This document shows positions 33,552-40,675 of a DNA stretch of 64,000 nt, in pieces. The translations under genes were made by a program, and so were the position numbers. Positions within the stretch are counted from its first letter, which is position 1. Every line of letters begins with the position of its first letter. Under the pieces are notes generated by a model. It did not search any database. It saw only the letters and a program-made list of their open reading frames with translations, and was not told the origin of the DNA. Origin of the DNA: Micromonospora lupini (lineage in GTDB: Bacteria > Actinomycetota > Actinomycetes > Mycobacteriales > Micromonosporaceae); the NCBI RefSeq assembly GCF_026342015.1, contig NZ_JAPENL010000003.1, forward strand, positions 558,001 through 622,000, read 5' to 3'.

Positions 33552-34793
33552 ATGACAGGACTCAACCGACGGCGGCGCCTGGCCGCCGTTGCCGTGATAG
33601 CGCTCGCCGCGGTGACCGCCGGCGCCTGCTCGTCGTCGTCCGGCGACTCCGACGGTGGCGGCGGCGCCTACCTCGTCTGGGACCCGTATCCGCAGTTCGC
33701 CGACGACTCCGACTGGGTCGCCCTGCTCAAGAAGTGCGGAACCTCGGCGGGCGTGACCGTCGAGCGGACCGGCTACGACACCACCGACCTCACCAACAAG
33801 GCGCTGCTCGCCGCCCAGCAGGGCAACTCGCCGGACGTGCTGATCGTCGACAATCCGGTCATCTCGACACTGGCCGAGGCCGGCGCGCTCACCACCACCG
33901 AAGAGAACAAGCTGGACGTGTCGAGCATGGCGCCGAACCTGCTCGGCGCCGGCCAGAGCGGGGGCAAGACGTACGGGGTGCCGATCGGGGCCAACACCCT
34001 GGCGCTCTACTACAACAAGGACCTGCTGACCGCCGCCGGCGTCGACCCGGCCTCGGTCACCGACTGGACGTCCCTGACCGCGGCGCTGACGAAGGTCAAG
34101 GCGAAGGGCAAGAAGGGCATCACCTTCTCCGCGATCGGCACCGAGGAGGGCAGCTTCCAGTTCCTGCCCTGGTACTGGGGATCGGGCGCGCAGCTGACCA
34201 GCCTGGACTCGCCGCAGGCGGTGTCCGCGCTGACCCTGTGGAAGGACTGGCTCAACCAGGGCCTCGCCCCGAACTCGGTCATCAACAACACCCAGACCAC
34301 GAGCTGGCAGGAGTTCGCCTCCGGCAACTTCGCGTTCGCCGAGAACGGCACCTGGCAGCTGGCCAACGCGGAGAAGCTCGGCTTCTCGTACGGCACCATC
34401 GCCATTCCGGCCAGCGCCGGTGGGCCGGCCCCGGCGCCGACCGGCGGCGAGTTCGTCTCGATCCCGGTGCAGAAGAAGACCGACAGGTACGCGACGTCGC
34501 AGAAGCTCGTCACCTGCCTGACCAACGCCGACAATCTGCTCACCACCGACACCACGCTCTCCTACGTCGCGCCCGTCACCGCCGTACAGGACCGGCAGGC
34601 GACCGAGAACCCCAAACTCAAGGTCTGGGTGGAGGCCGTCCGGGCGGCGAAGGGCCGCACCGGTGACAACCTCGGCACGAAGTACCCGAAGATCTCCGAG
34701 CCCCTGTGGACCGCCGTGCAGGCAGCCCTGAGCGGCGGGAAGTCGCCGCAGGAGGCGCTGACCGCCGCGCAGGCCTCGGCCACGAGCAAGTAA
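33552..34793 (+). CDS. Sugar ABC transporter solute-binding lipoprotein
   Basis: 413 residues, ATG 33552 with GAGG six bases upstream (the GTG at 33540 is less well placed). The N terminus RRRRLAAVAVIALAAVTAGAC is a lipoprotein signal with the Cys at the cleavage point, followed by a Ser/Gly spacer. The rest is a family 1 extracellular binding protein: DVLIVDNPVISTLAEAG, YGVPIGANTLALYYNKDLL, FASGNFAFAENGTWQL. It captures oligosaccharides outside the membrane for the two permeases that follow. No ATPase gene is present, so a shared MsiK-type ATPase is likely. Operators at 33444 imply repression by the LacI protein at 38411. Confidence 0.93.
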   Translation: MTGLNRRRRLAAVAVIALAAVTAGACSSSSGDSDGGGGAYLVWDPYPQFADDSDWVALLKKCGTSAGVTVERTGYDTTDLTNKALLAAQQGNSPDVLIVDNPVISTLAEAGALTTTEENKLDVSSMAPNLLGAGQSGGKTYGVPIGANTLALYYNKDLLTAAGVDPASVTDWTSLTAALTKVKAKGKKGITFSAIGTEEGSFQFLPWYWGSGAQLTSLDSPQAVSALTLWKDWLNQGLAPNSVINNTQTTSWQEFASGNFAFAENGTWQLANAEKLGFSYGTIAIPASAGGPAPAPTGGEFVSIPVQKKTDRYATSQKLVTCLTNADNLLTTDTTLSYVAPVTAVQDRQATENPKLKVWVEAVRAAKGRTGDNLGTKYPKISEPLWTAVQAALSGGKSPQEALTAAQASATSK

Positions 34794-34811
34794 GCGGGCC
34801 GAACCGACACG

Positions 34812-35783
34812 ATGACCCCCACGACACGGATTTCCACCACGACGCGAGGCCACGGTGGGGCGGCTGACACCGCCCCACCCGGGCCCCCCGCGCCTCGAAC
34901 CCGCCGGCCCGGACGCTTGATCGCGTGGGGCTTCCTGGCGCCGACTGTCGTCTACCTGCTGGCCTTCTACGCCTACCCGCTCTACCGCAACGTCGAGCTG
35001 AGCCTGCGCGCGTACACCGTCCGCTCGTTCGTGCAGGGCGGCGCACCCTTCGCCGGCCTGGACAACTACCGCACCGTCCTGACCGACCCGGCGTTCCTGC
35101 CGACGTTGGCGCACACCCTGATCTTCACCGGCGCGTCGCTCGTCTTCCAGTTCACCATCGGCATGGCCCTGGCTCTCTTCTTCCGCCAGCACTTCCCGCT
35201 GTCGGGCACCCTGCGGGCGCTGATCCTCGTACCGTGGCTGCTGCCGCTCATCGTGTCGGCCTCGACCTGGTCGTGGCTGCTCAACAGCGATTCGGGGTTG
35301 GTCAACGCCGCGCTGGGCGTCGTCGGGATCGACCCGGTCAACTGGCTCACCTCGCCGACCTGGTCGCTCACCTCGGTGATCATCGCGAACGTCTGGATCG
35401 GCATCCCGTTCAACCTGGTGGTGCTCTACAGCGGCCTCCAGGCGATCCCGGTCGAGGTGTACGAGGCGTCCGCGCTCGACGGCGCGAGCGGCTGGCAACG
35501 GTTCTGGTCGATCACGTTCCCGCTGCTGCGCCCGGTCTCCGCGATCACGCTGCTGCTGGGGCTGATCTACACGCTGAAGGTCTTCGACATCATCTGGATC
35601 ATGACCCGGGGCGGCCCGACCGGCTCGTCCGCCACGCTCGCCACCTGGTCGTACCGCCTCGGCTTCGGCAACATGCTGCCGGAGTTCGGTCCGGGCGCGG
35701 CCGTCGGCAACCTGCTCATCGTTATGGCCCTGATCGCGGGGCTCGTCTACATCCGGTCCCAGCGGAGGCAGTACCAACGATGA
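34812..35783 (+). CDS. Sugar ABC transporter permease (MalF-type)
   Basis: 323 residues. A Pro/Gly/Arg-rich N-terminal tail precedes six membrane segments (first GFLAPTVVYLLAFYAYPLY). The EAA loop that contacts the ATPase reads EVYEASALDGASGWQRFWSITFPLL. It follows the binding protein by 18 bp and overlaps the second permease by ATGA. With the partner it forms the membrane channel for the bound oligosaccharide. Confidence 0.94.
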   Translation: MTPTTRISTTTRGHGGAADTAPPGPPAPRTRRPGRLIAWGFLAPTVVYLLAFYAYPLYRNVELSLRAYTVRSFVQGGAPFAGLDNYRTVLTDPAFLPTLAHTLIFTGASLVFQFTIGMALALFFRQHFPLSGTLRALILVPWLLPLIVSASTWSWLLNSDSGLVNAALGVVGIDPVNWLTSPTWSLTSVIIANVWIGIPFNLVVLYSGLQAIPVEVYEASALDGASGWQRFWSITFPLLRPVSAITLLLGLIYTLKVFDIIWIMTRGGPTGSSATLATWSYRLGFGNMLPEFGPGAAVGNLLIVMALIAGLVYIRSQRRQYQR

Positions 35784-36604
35784 TCACGTCACCGCGTCGC
35801 GTCTGGTGGAAGACCGGAGTCGGTCTGGTGCTGACCGGGCTGATGCTCTTCCCCGTGTACTGGATGATCAATGTGTCGTTCACCCGGGACCAGGACATGC
35901 GGGCCAGTCCGCCGCACCTGTTCCCGACCGACGGCACGCTTGACGGCTACCGGGCCGTCCTCGACCAGCAACTGCCGTACCTCGGCACCAGCTTCCTCGT
36001 CGGGCTGGGCACTGTGGCACTGACCGTGGCGCTCGCCGCCCCCGCCGGATACGCGCTGGCGAAGCTGCGGCCACCCGGCGGCCCGGCGCTGAGCTTCCTC
36101 CTGCTGATCGCACAGATGATCCCGGGAATCATCATGGCGATGGGCTTCTACGCCATCTACCTCACCCTCGGCGTCCTCAACACGCTGCCGGGTCTGATCC
36201 TGGCCGACACGACACTCGCGGTGCCGTTCGCCGTACTGATCTTCACGGCTTTCATGTCCGGCATCCCCGACGAGCTGCTCCAGGCCGCCGTGGTCGACGG
36301 CGCGGGACGGCTGCGCACCTTCTGGTCGGTCGTGCTGCCGGTCAGCCGCAACTCGATCGTAACGGTGTCGCTGTTCGCGTTCCTGTGGTCCTGGTCGGAC
36401 TTCATCTTCGCCTCGACCCTCGCCGGCGGCGGCGACCACCAGCCGATCACCCTCGGCATCTACCACTACATCGGCAACAACAACCAGCAGTGGAACGCCA
36501 TCATGGCCACCGCTGTCGTCGCCTCCATCCCGGCCGCCGTGCTGCTGGTCCTGGCCCAGCGGTACGTCTCGATGGGCGTGACCGCCGGCGCCGTCAAGGA
36601 CTGA
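35780..36604 (+). CDS. Sugar ABC transporter permease (MalG-type)
   Basis: 274 residues from the ATG overlapping the previous stop. Six membrane segments; the EAA loop is DELLQAAVVDGAGRLRTFWSVVLPVS. The residues MINVSFTRDQDM after the first segment are typical of MalG relatives. It works as a heterodimer with the preceding permease. A GH63-like enzyme follows after 56 bp, so imported sugars are probably cleaved at once inside the cell. Confidence 0.94.
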   Translation: MITSPRRVWWKTGVGLVLTGLMLFPVYWMINVSFTRDQDMRASPPHLFPTDGTLDGYRAVLDQQLPYLGTSFLVGLGTVALTVALAAPAGYALAKLRPPGGPALSFLLLIAQMIPGIIMAMGFYAIYLTLGVLNTLPGLILADTTLAVPFAVLIFTAFMSGIPDELLQAAVVDGAGRLRTFWSVVLPVSRNSIVTVSLFAFLWSWSDFIFASTLAGGGDHQPITLGIYHYIGNNNQQWNAIMATAVVASIPAAVLLVLAQRYVSMGVTAGAVKD

Positions 36605-36660
36605 CCACCCGCGGCGGTCGAGGACTGACCACCCGCACCACAGAAAGGCAACCGCCACCC

Positions 36661-38373
36661 ATGACCGTCGCCCCGTCCGGTCCGGAGTTCGGAATCCAGG
36701 ACATCCCGTTCAGCTACCGAGGATCCTGGCTCAACATCTCCCCGGTGGTCGCCGAGAAGACGTACGCCGACGACCTGCACCTGGTGTCGCACCAGACCGG
36801 GCTGCACCCGGTGCTGCGCCTCTCCCCCACGGCCCCCGGCGCCACAGTCGTCGCCACGCCCGCGCTGCTGAGCTGGCATGCCGGTCCCGGCCGGATCGAG
36901 GCGGTCTACGACGGACCGGAAACCCTGCGGATCCGGGGCCGGCACCTCGGCCTACGGATCGCCGCCGCCGCCGGCACCCTCACCCCGTTCAGTGGCACCT
37001 ACCTCTACCTCGACCCGGTCGACGGCTCACACGTGTTCACCTCGTACGAGACCGGACGCCGCTACCGGGTCACTGTGCTCTCCGGCGCGCTGCGCCTCGC
37101 CGACGGCGTCGAGGCGCTCGGCGTCGCCGACCGCTTCCTGGACCTCCCCGGCGACCAACCCTGGGAGGTCGCCATCGAGGAGTACGCCACCGCCCGCCGG
37201 CCGTTCACCGCCGCCGTCCCCTTCGACCAGGTGTGCCGCGACCGCAGCGCCGAGTTCGCCGCGTTCGTCGACGCCGTCGCGCCGTGGCGCGGCGCGGACA
37301 CCCCGGCCGCCGAACTGGCCGCGTACGTGCTGTGGTCCGCCACCGTCGCCCCGGCGGGCTTCGTCACCCGGCCCGCCGTCCTGATGTCCAAGCACTGGAT
37401 GGACAAGGTGTGGAGCTGGGACCACTGCTTCAACGCGATAGCGCTCGCGGCAGGTGAGCCGGAGCTGGCCTGGCACCAGTTCCAGCTGCCCTTCGACCAC
37501 CAGGACGGCGCGGGAGCCCTGCCCGACTCGGTCACCCACTCGGAGGTCCTGCACAACTACGTCAAGCCCCCCATCCACGGCTGGGCCCTGCGTCACCTGC
37601 GCCGACGCCTTCCCCAGCCACCGGACTCCGTGGAGCTCGCGCGGACGTACGACCGGCTGGCCCGCTGGACCGAATTCTGGCTCGACGCGCGTCGCGCGCC
37701 AGGCCACGACCTGCCGCACTACCAGCACGGCAACGACAGCGGCTGGGACAACGCGACCACCTTCGACGACGACCGGGTCCTGCAGACCGCCGACCTGGCC
37801 GCGTTCCTGGTCTCCCAGCTGCGGTGCCTGGCCGACCTCGCCACCGAGCTGGGCGAACCCGCCGACAGGTGGTCGCGGGAGGCCGACCGGATCCACGCGG
37901 CCATGCTCGGGCAGCTGTGGGACGGCGAGCGCTTCACCTCCCGCAGCCCGCACACCGGGCAGCGGCGGACGAGCCGCAGCCTGCTCGACCTGATGCCCGT
38001 CGCTCTCGGCGCCGACCTGCCCGCCCCGATCGCCGACGCGCTGGCCCGGGGCGTCGAGACCCACCTCACCACGCACGGGCTGGCCACCGAGCCGACCGAC
38101 TCGGACCACTACCTCGCCGACGGCTACTGGCGGGGGCCGATCTGGGCACCCTCCACAGTGCTTGTCGAGGACGGGCTGCGGCGGGCCGGGCACACCGGGA
38201 TCGCCGACGACATCAGCCAGCGTTTCCTCGCGCTGTGCGAGAAGTCCGGTTTCGCGGAGAACTTCGACGCCGAGACCGGCGCCGGGCTGCGGGACCGCGC
38301 GTACACCTGGACGGCCAGCAGCTATCTCATCCTCGCGGCCGCCCAGGAGGAGCGCCGAGCCGCGCGGCGGTAG
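36661..38373 (+). CDS. Cytoplasmic GH63-like (MGH1-type) glycoside hydrolase
   Basis: 570 residues, ATG with AGAAAGG upstream. There is no signal peptide. An N-terminal beta-sandwich (1-190) precedes an (alpha/alpha)6 barrel: KHWMDKVWSWDHCFNAIALA, SEVLHNYVKPPIHGWAL, GNDSGWDNATTFDDD and DGYWRGPIWAPSTVLV are the GH63/mannosylglycerate hydrolase signatures, with catalytic acids in the DNAT and the later FAENFDAETG regions. It is the last gene of the ABC operon, so it should act on the imported oligosaccharide. Specificity (alpha-glucoside, alpha-mannoside or rhamnogalacturonan-derived) is unclear. Confidence 0.85.
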   Translation: MTVAPSGPEFGIQDIPFSYRGSWLNISPVVAEKTYADDLHLVSHQTGLHPVLRLSPTAPGATVVATPALLSWHAGPGRIEAVYDGPETLRIRGRHLGLRIAAAAGTLTPFSGTYLYLDPVDGSHVFTSYETGRRYRVTVLSGALRLADGVEALGVADRFLDLPGDQPWEVAIEEYATARRPFTAAVPFDQVCRDRSAEFAAFVDAVAPWRGADTPAAELAAYVLWSATVAPAGFVTRPAVLMSKHWMDKVWSWDHCFNAIALAAGEPELAWHQFQLPFDHQDGAGALPDSVTHSEVLHNYVKPPIHGWALRHLRRRLPQPPDSVELARTYDRLARWTEFWLDARRAPGHDLPHYQHGNDSGWDNATTFDDDRVLQTADLAAFLVSQLRCLADLATELGEPADRWSREADRIHAAMLGQLWDGERFTSRSPHTGQRRTSRSLLDLMPVALGADLPAPIADALARGVETHLTTHGLATEPTDSDHYLADGYWRGPIWAPSTVLVEDGLRRAGHTGIADDISQRFLALCEKSGFAENFDAETGAGLRDRAYTWTASSYLILAAAQEERRAARR

Positions 38374-38380
38374 CGACCGG

Positions 38381-38410
38381 CGCGGGCCCCGACGACCGCC
38401 GGGGCCCGCG
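38381..38410. terminator. Hairpin between ABC operon and lacI
   Basis: Perfect 10 bp arms CGCGGGCCCC and GGGGCCCGCG with a 10-base loop, exactly filling the gap between two convergent stop codons. Confidence 0.85.
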
Positions 38411-39424
38411 TCAGCGCGTCCGGACCGGGCCCGTGCTGGACCGCAAGGAGATGGGCGGGCTGTACAGGCGGTGCCGCGGCACACTCTCGGGAGCCGCGAT
38501 GATCTCCAGCAGCAGCGCCACCGCCTCCGCGCCCATCTCCCGCATGGGCACGTCCGCGGCGGTCAGCGGCGGGCGGAAGTCCTCCGCCCAGTGCTGGGCG
38601 GCGACCCCGGTGACGGAGAAGTCGGCAGGCACGGACAGTCCGGCGCCGGTCAGCGCGCGCTGCATCCCGGGCAGCGCCGCCTCGTTGATGGTGGCCACCG
38701 CCGTGACTGCCGGATGAGTCACCAGCAACTGCTCCACGCACGCCTCACCGGAGGTCGTGTCATCACCGCAGCAGACGTCCACGCCGCTCAGGCCCCGTTC
38801 CACCACCGCCGCCTGGAATCCCGCAAGCGCGCGATGGCTGGGCCCGTAACCCGCCGCCACCAGCTCGGCGGAGCGGTTGACAAGCGCCACGTGCCGGTGC
38901 CCCAGGTCGGCCAGGTGGTGCACGCAGCGCGCGATCAGCCCGGCGTAGTCGATGTCGACCCAGCTCATGCCGTGCGCTTCGGCCGTCCGCCCGATCGTGA
39001 CGAACGGCAGGCCCGTCCTGGCCAGCCGCGTGACCCGGTCGTCCTCCAACCGGATCTCCATGAGGACCACGCCGTCCACCCGACGCCCGCTGACGATCCG
39101 CTCGAACGACCGGTCGTGGTCGCCGCCGGACGGGGACAGCAGCACATCCAGGTCGTGGCGGGCGGCGGCCTCGACGACGCTGGCGACGAAGCCCAACTGC
39201 ATGTCGGTCAACCGCTGGCTCGCCGGTGGGATCACCAGCCCGAGGGTGCGGGTACGCCCCTCCTTCAGTGCGCGGGCACTGGCGTTCGGCCGGTAGTCCA
39301 GCTCGTCGATGACCGCCTGGATCCGCCGCCGGGTCGCCTCCGAGACGGTTCGCTTGCCGCTCAGCACGTACGACACGGTGCTGCGGGACACCCCCGCCCG
39401 ACGGGCGATCTCCCCGATGTTCAT
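38411..39424 (-). CDS. LacI-family transcriptional repressor of the adjacent sugar operon
   Basis: 337 residues from ATG 39424. The LacI helix-turn-helix is complete: MNIGEIARRAGVSRSTVSYVLSGK followed by the hinge helix YRPNASARALKEGR. The effector domain resembles periplasmic binding proteins (TLGLVIPPASQR, RRVDGVVLMEIR, PFVTIGR, DIDYAGLIARCVHHLADLGHRHVALV). It sits convergent to the ABC/GH63-like operon. A CGAATCG-type site upstream of its own start (39434), and stronger copies at 33300 and 33444, indicate that it represses itself, the ABC operon and the GH39-like gene. Confidence 0.93.
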   Translation of the reverse strand: MNIGEIARRAGVSRSTVSYVLSGKRTVSEATRRRIQAVIDELDYRPNASARALKEGRTRTLGLVIPPASQRLTDMQLGFVASVVEAAARHDLDVLLSPSGGDHDRSFERIVSGRRVDGVVLMEIRLEDDRVTRLARTGLPFVTIGRTAEAHGMSWVDIDYAGLIARCVHHLADLGHRHVALVNRSAELVAAGYGPSHRALAGFQAAVVERGLSGVDVCCGDDTTSGEACVEQLLVTHPAVTAVATINEAALPGMQRALTGAGLSVPADFSVTGVAAQHWAEDFRPPLTAADVPMREMGAEAVALLLEIIAAPESVPRHRLYSPPISLRSSTGPVRTR

Positions 39425-39433
39425 ACGCCGCCC

Positions 39434-39446
39434 TCGAATCGTTTCC
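39434..39446. promoter_or_regulatory. LacI-type half-conserved operator upstream of lacI
   Basis: TCGAATCGTTTCC shares 10 of 12 core bases with CGAATCGATTCG at 33300. It sits 10 bp before the repressor start codon, so autoregulation is likely. Confidence 0.55.
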
Positions 39447-39527
39447 TGCCCCGACGGGGACGCGCCCAGCTCCGGCCCCGAGCATAAGCGCTCCGCGTCG
39501 GCGTCCGAACGCCCCGCCTGACCCGGT

Positions 39528-39642
39528 CGACCCGCCCGCCCCACCGACCCGACCCGTCCCGCCGGCCCGACCCGACCCGTCCCACCGACCCGACCTGCCC
39601 GTCCCGCCGGCCCGATCCGCCCGTCCCACCGACCCGACCCGG
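39528..39642. repeat. C-rich tandem repeat, about 22 bp unit
   Basis: Five to six imperfect copies of a unit like CGACCCGACCCGTCCCACCGG run through the gap between lacI and the DUF1801 gene. All purines are on one strand apart from a few, giving a long C-rich stretch. No gene or promoter was seen in the rest of the 315 bp gap. Confidence 0.7.
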
Positions 39643-39739
39643 TCAGGAATCAAGAAGCGCCCGGCCGGCACCCCGGCCTAGCCTTTTCCCAGGTAGCCGG
39701 CACCACGCCGGGCCGGGAAACATCGAGAGGGAGCCCGAC

Positions 39740-40189
39740 ATGTCAGCGAAGACCCCGACGACCGAGTCCGACGGCTTCAGCGCCGAGGAGCGCGCCGCGA
39801 TGAAGGAGCGTGCGGCCGAACTGCGCGCCGAGGGCAAGAAGGGCGCCAAGAAGGCCGACGGGTTGCAGGCGCTCCTCGACCGGATCGCGCAGATGGCGCC
39901 CGACGATCGCGCGCTCGCCGAGCGCGTGCACGTCGCGGTGACCGCCGCCGCCCCTGAACTGTCGCCGAAGACCTGGTACGGGATGCCCGCCTACGCGAAC
40001 GCGGCTGACAAGATCGTCGTCTTCTTCCAGGACTCCGGCAAGTTCAACTACCGCTACTCGACCCTGGGCTTCCAGGACACGGCCAACCTCGACGACGGAG
40101 ACCTCTGGCCGGTGGCGTACGCGCTGCGGACGTGGAGCCCCGAGGTGGAGAAGAGGGTCATCGAGCTGGTGCGGGCCGCCGTCTCCTGA
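39740..40189 (+). CDS. DUF1801 domain protein
   Basis: 149 residues, ATG with GAGAGGGAG upstream. A charged helical N terminus rich in Lys/Ala/Glu (AEERAAMKERAAELRAEGKKGAKK) precedes the DUF1801 fold: VTAAAPELSPKTWYGMPAYANAADKIVVFFQ and SPEVEKRVIELVRAAVS. Relatives include the YdhG/YjhQ proteins with a frataxin-like fold, sometimes called iron chaperones. No operon partner. Cytoplasmic, function unproven. Confidence 0.85.
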   Translation: MSAKTPTTESDGFSAEERAAMKERAAELRAEGKKGAKKADGLQALLDRIAQMAPDDRALAERVHVAVTAAAPELSPKTWYGMPAYANAADKIVVFFQDSGKFNYRYSTLGFQDTANLDDGDLWPVAYALRTWSPEVEKRVIELVRAAVS

Positions 40190-40265
40190 GCGTCCCCGCG
40201 ATCGGGTCGCTGGCTGTCGGCGGACCGGGCCGCCGGCGCTTGCGCCCACCGGAGATGATCGACAC

Positions 40266-40580
40266 GTGTCGCTCTGGGAGGTCGTCTCGCGCATCGGCGT
40301 ACCGCTGATCGTCGTCGTCGGCGCCGCGTTCGTCGCGGTCGGCGCCTTCACCGACCCGCCCGAGTCCTTCTCGTGGCCACGCGGCTGGCAGTGGGCGTGG
40401 GCGGGGCTGTGGCTCATGGCCGCCGGCGAAGCGGCGTTCGGCACCGACCGACAGTGGTTCGAGCGGACGTGGAAGGGCGCCGCCGCGCTACTCGTCGCCG
40501 TGGCGTGCGCGGTCGCCGTCTGGCGCCACCGTCGGTGGCGACGGCGGGCCGGGCCCACGGGCGGTGAGCCGGGGCGGTAG
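40266..40580 (+). CDS. Small hypothetical membrane protein
   Basis: 104 residues, GTG start. Three hydrophobic segments (VPLIVVVGAAFVAVGAF, WAWAGLWLMAAGEAAF, AAALLVAVACAVAVW) end in an Arg-rich tail (RHRRWRRRAG). No recognised family and no catalytic motif. It could be a small integral membrane protein of unknown role. Confidence 0.6.
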   Translation: MSLWEVVSRIGVPLIVVVGAAFVAVGAFTDPPESFSWPRGWQWAWAGLWLMAAGEAAFGTDRQWFERTWKGAAALLVAVACAVAVWRHRRWRRRAGPTGGEPGR

Positions 40581-40675
40581 CCGAGGGTCCGCGACGACGT
40601 GTCACGGACGCCAGCCGCCGGCCGGCCCAGCCCGCCACCGGCAGCGGGCCGACGGCGGGCGGGACGGGAGCCGGA

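Noticed and set aside
40600..40675. GC-rich dyad after the small membrane protein gene as a terminator
   Set aside because: The arms are broken by several mismatches and many equal alternatives exist in such GC-rich sequence.
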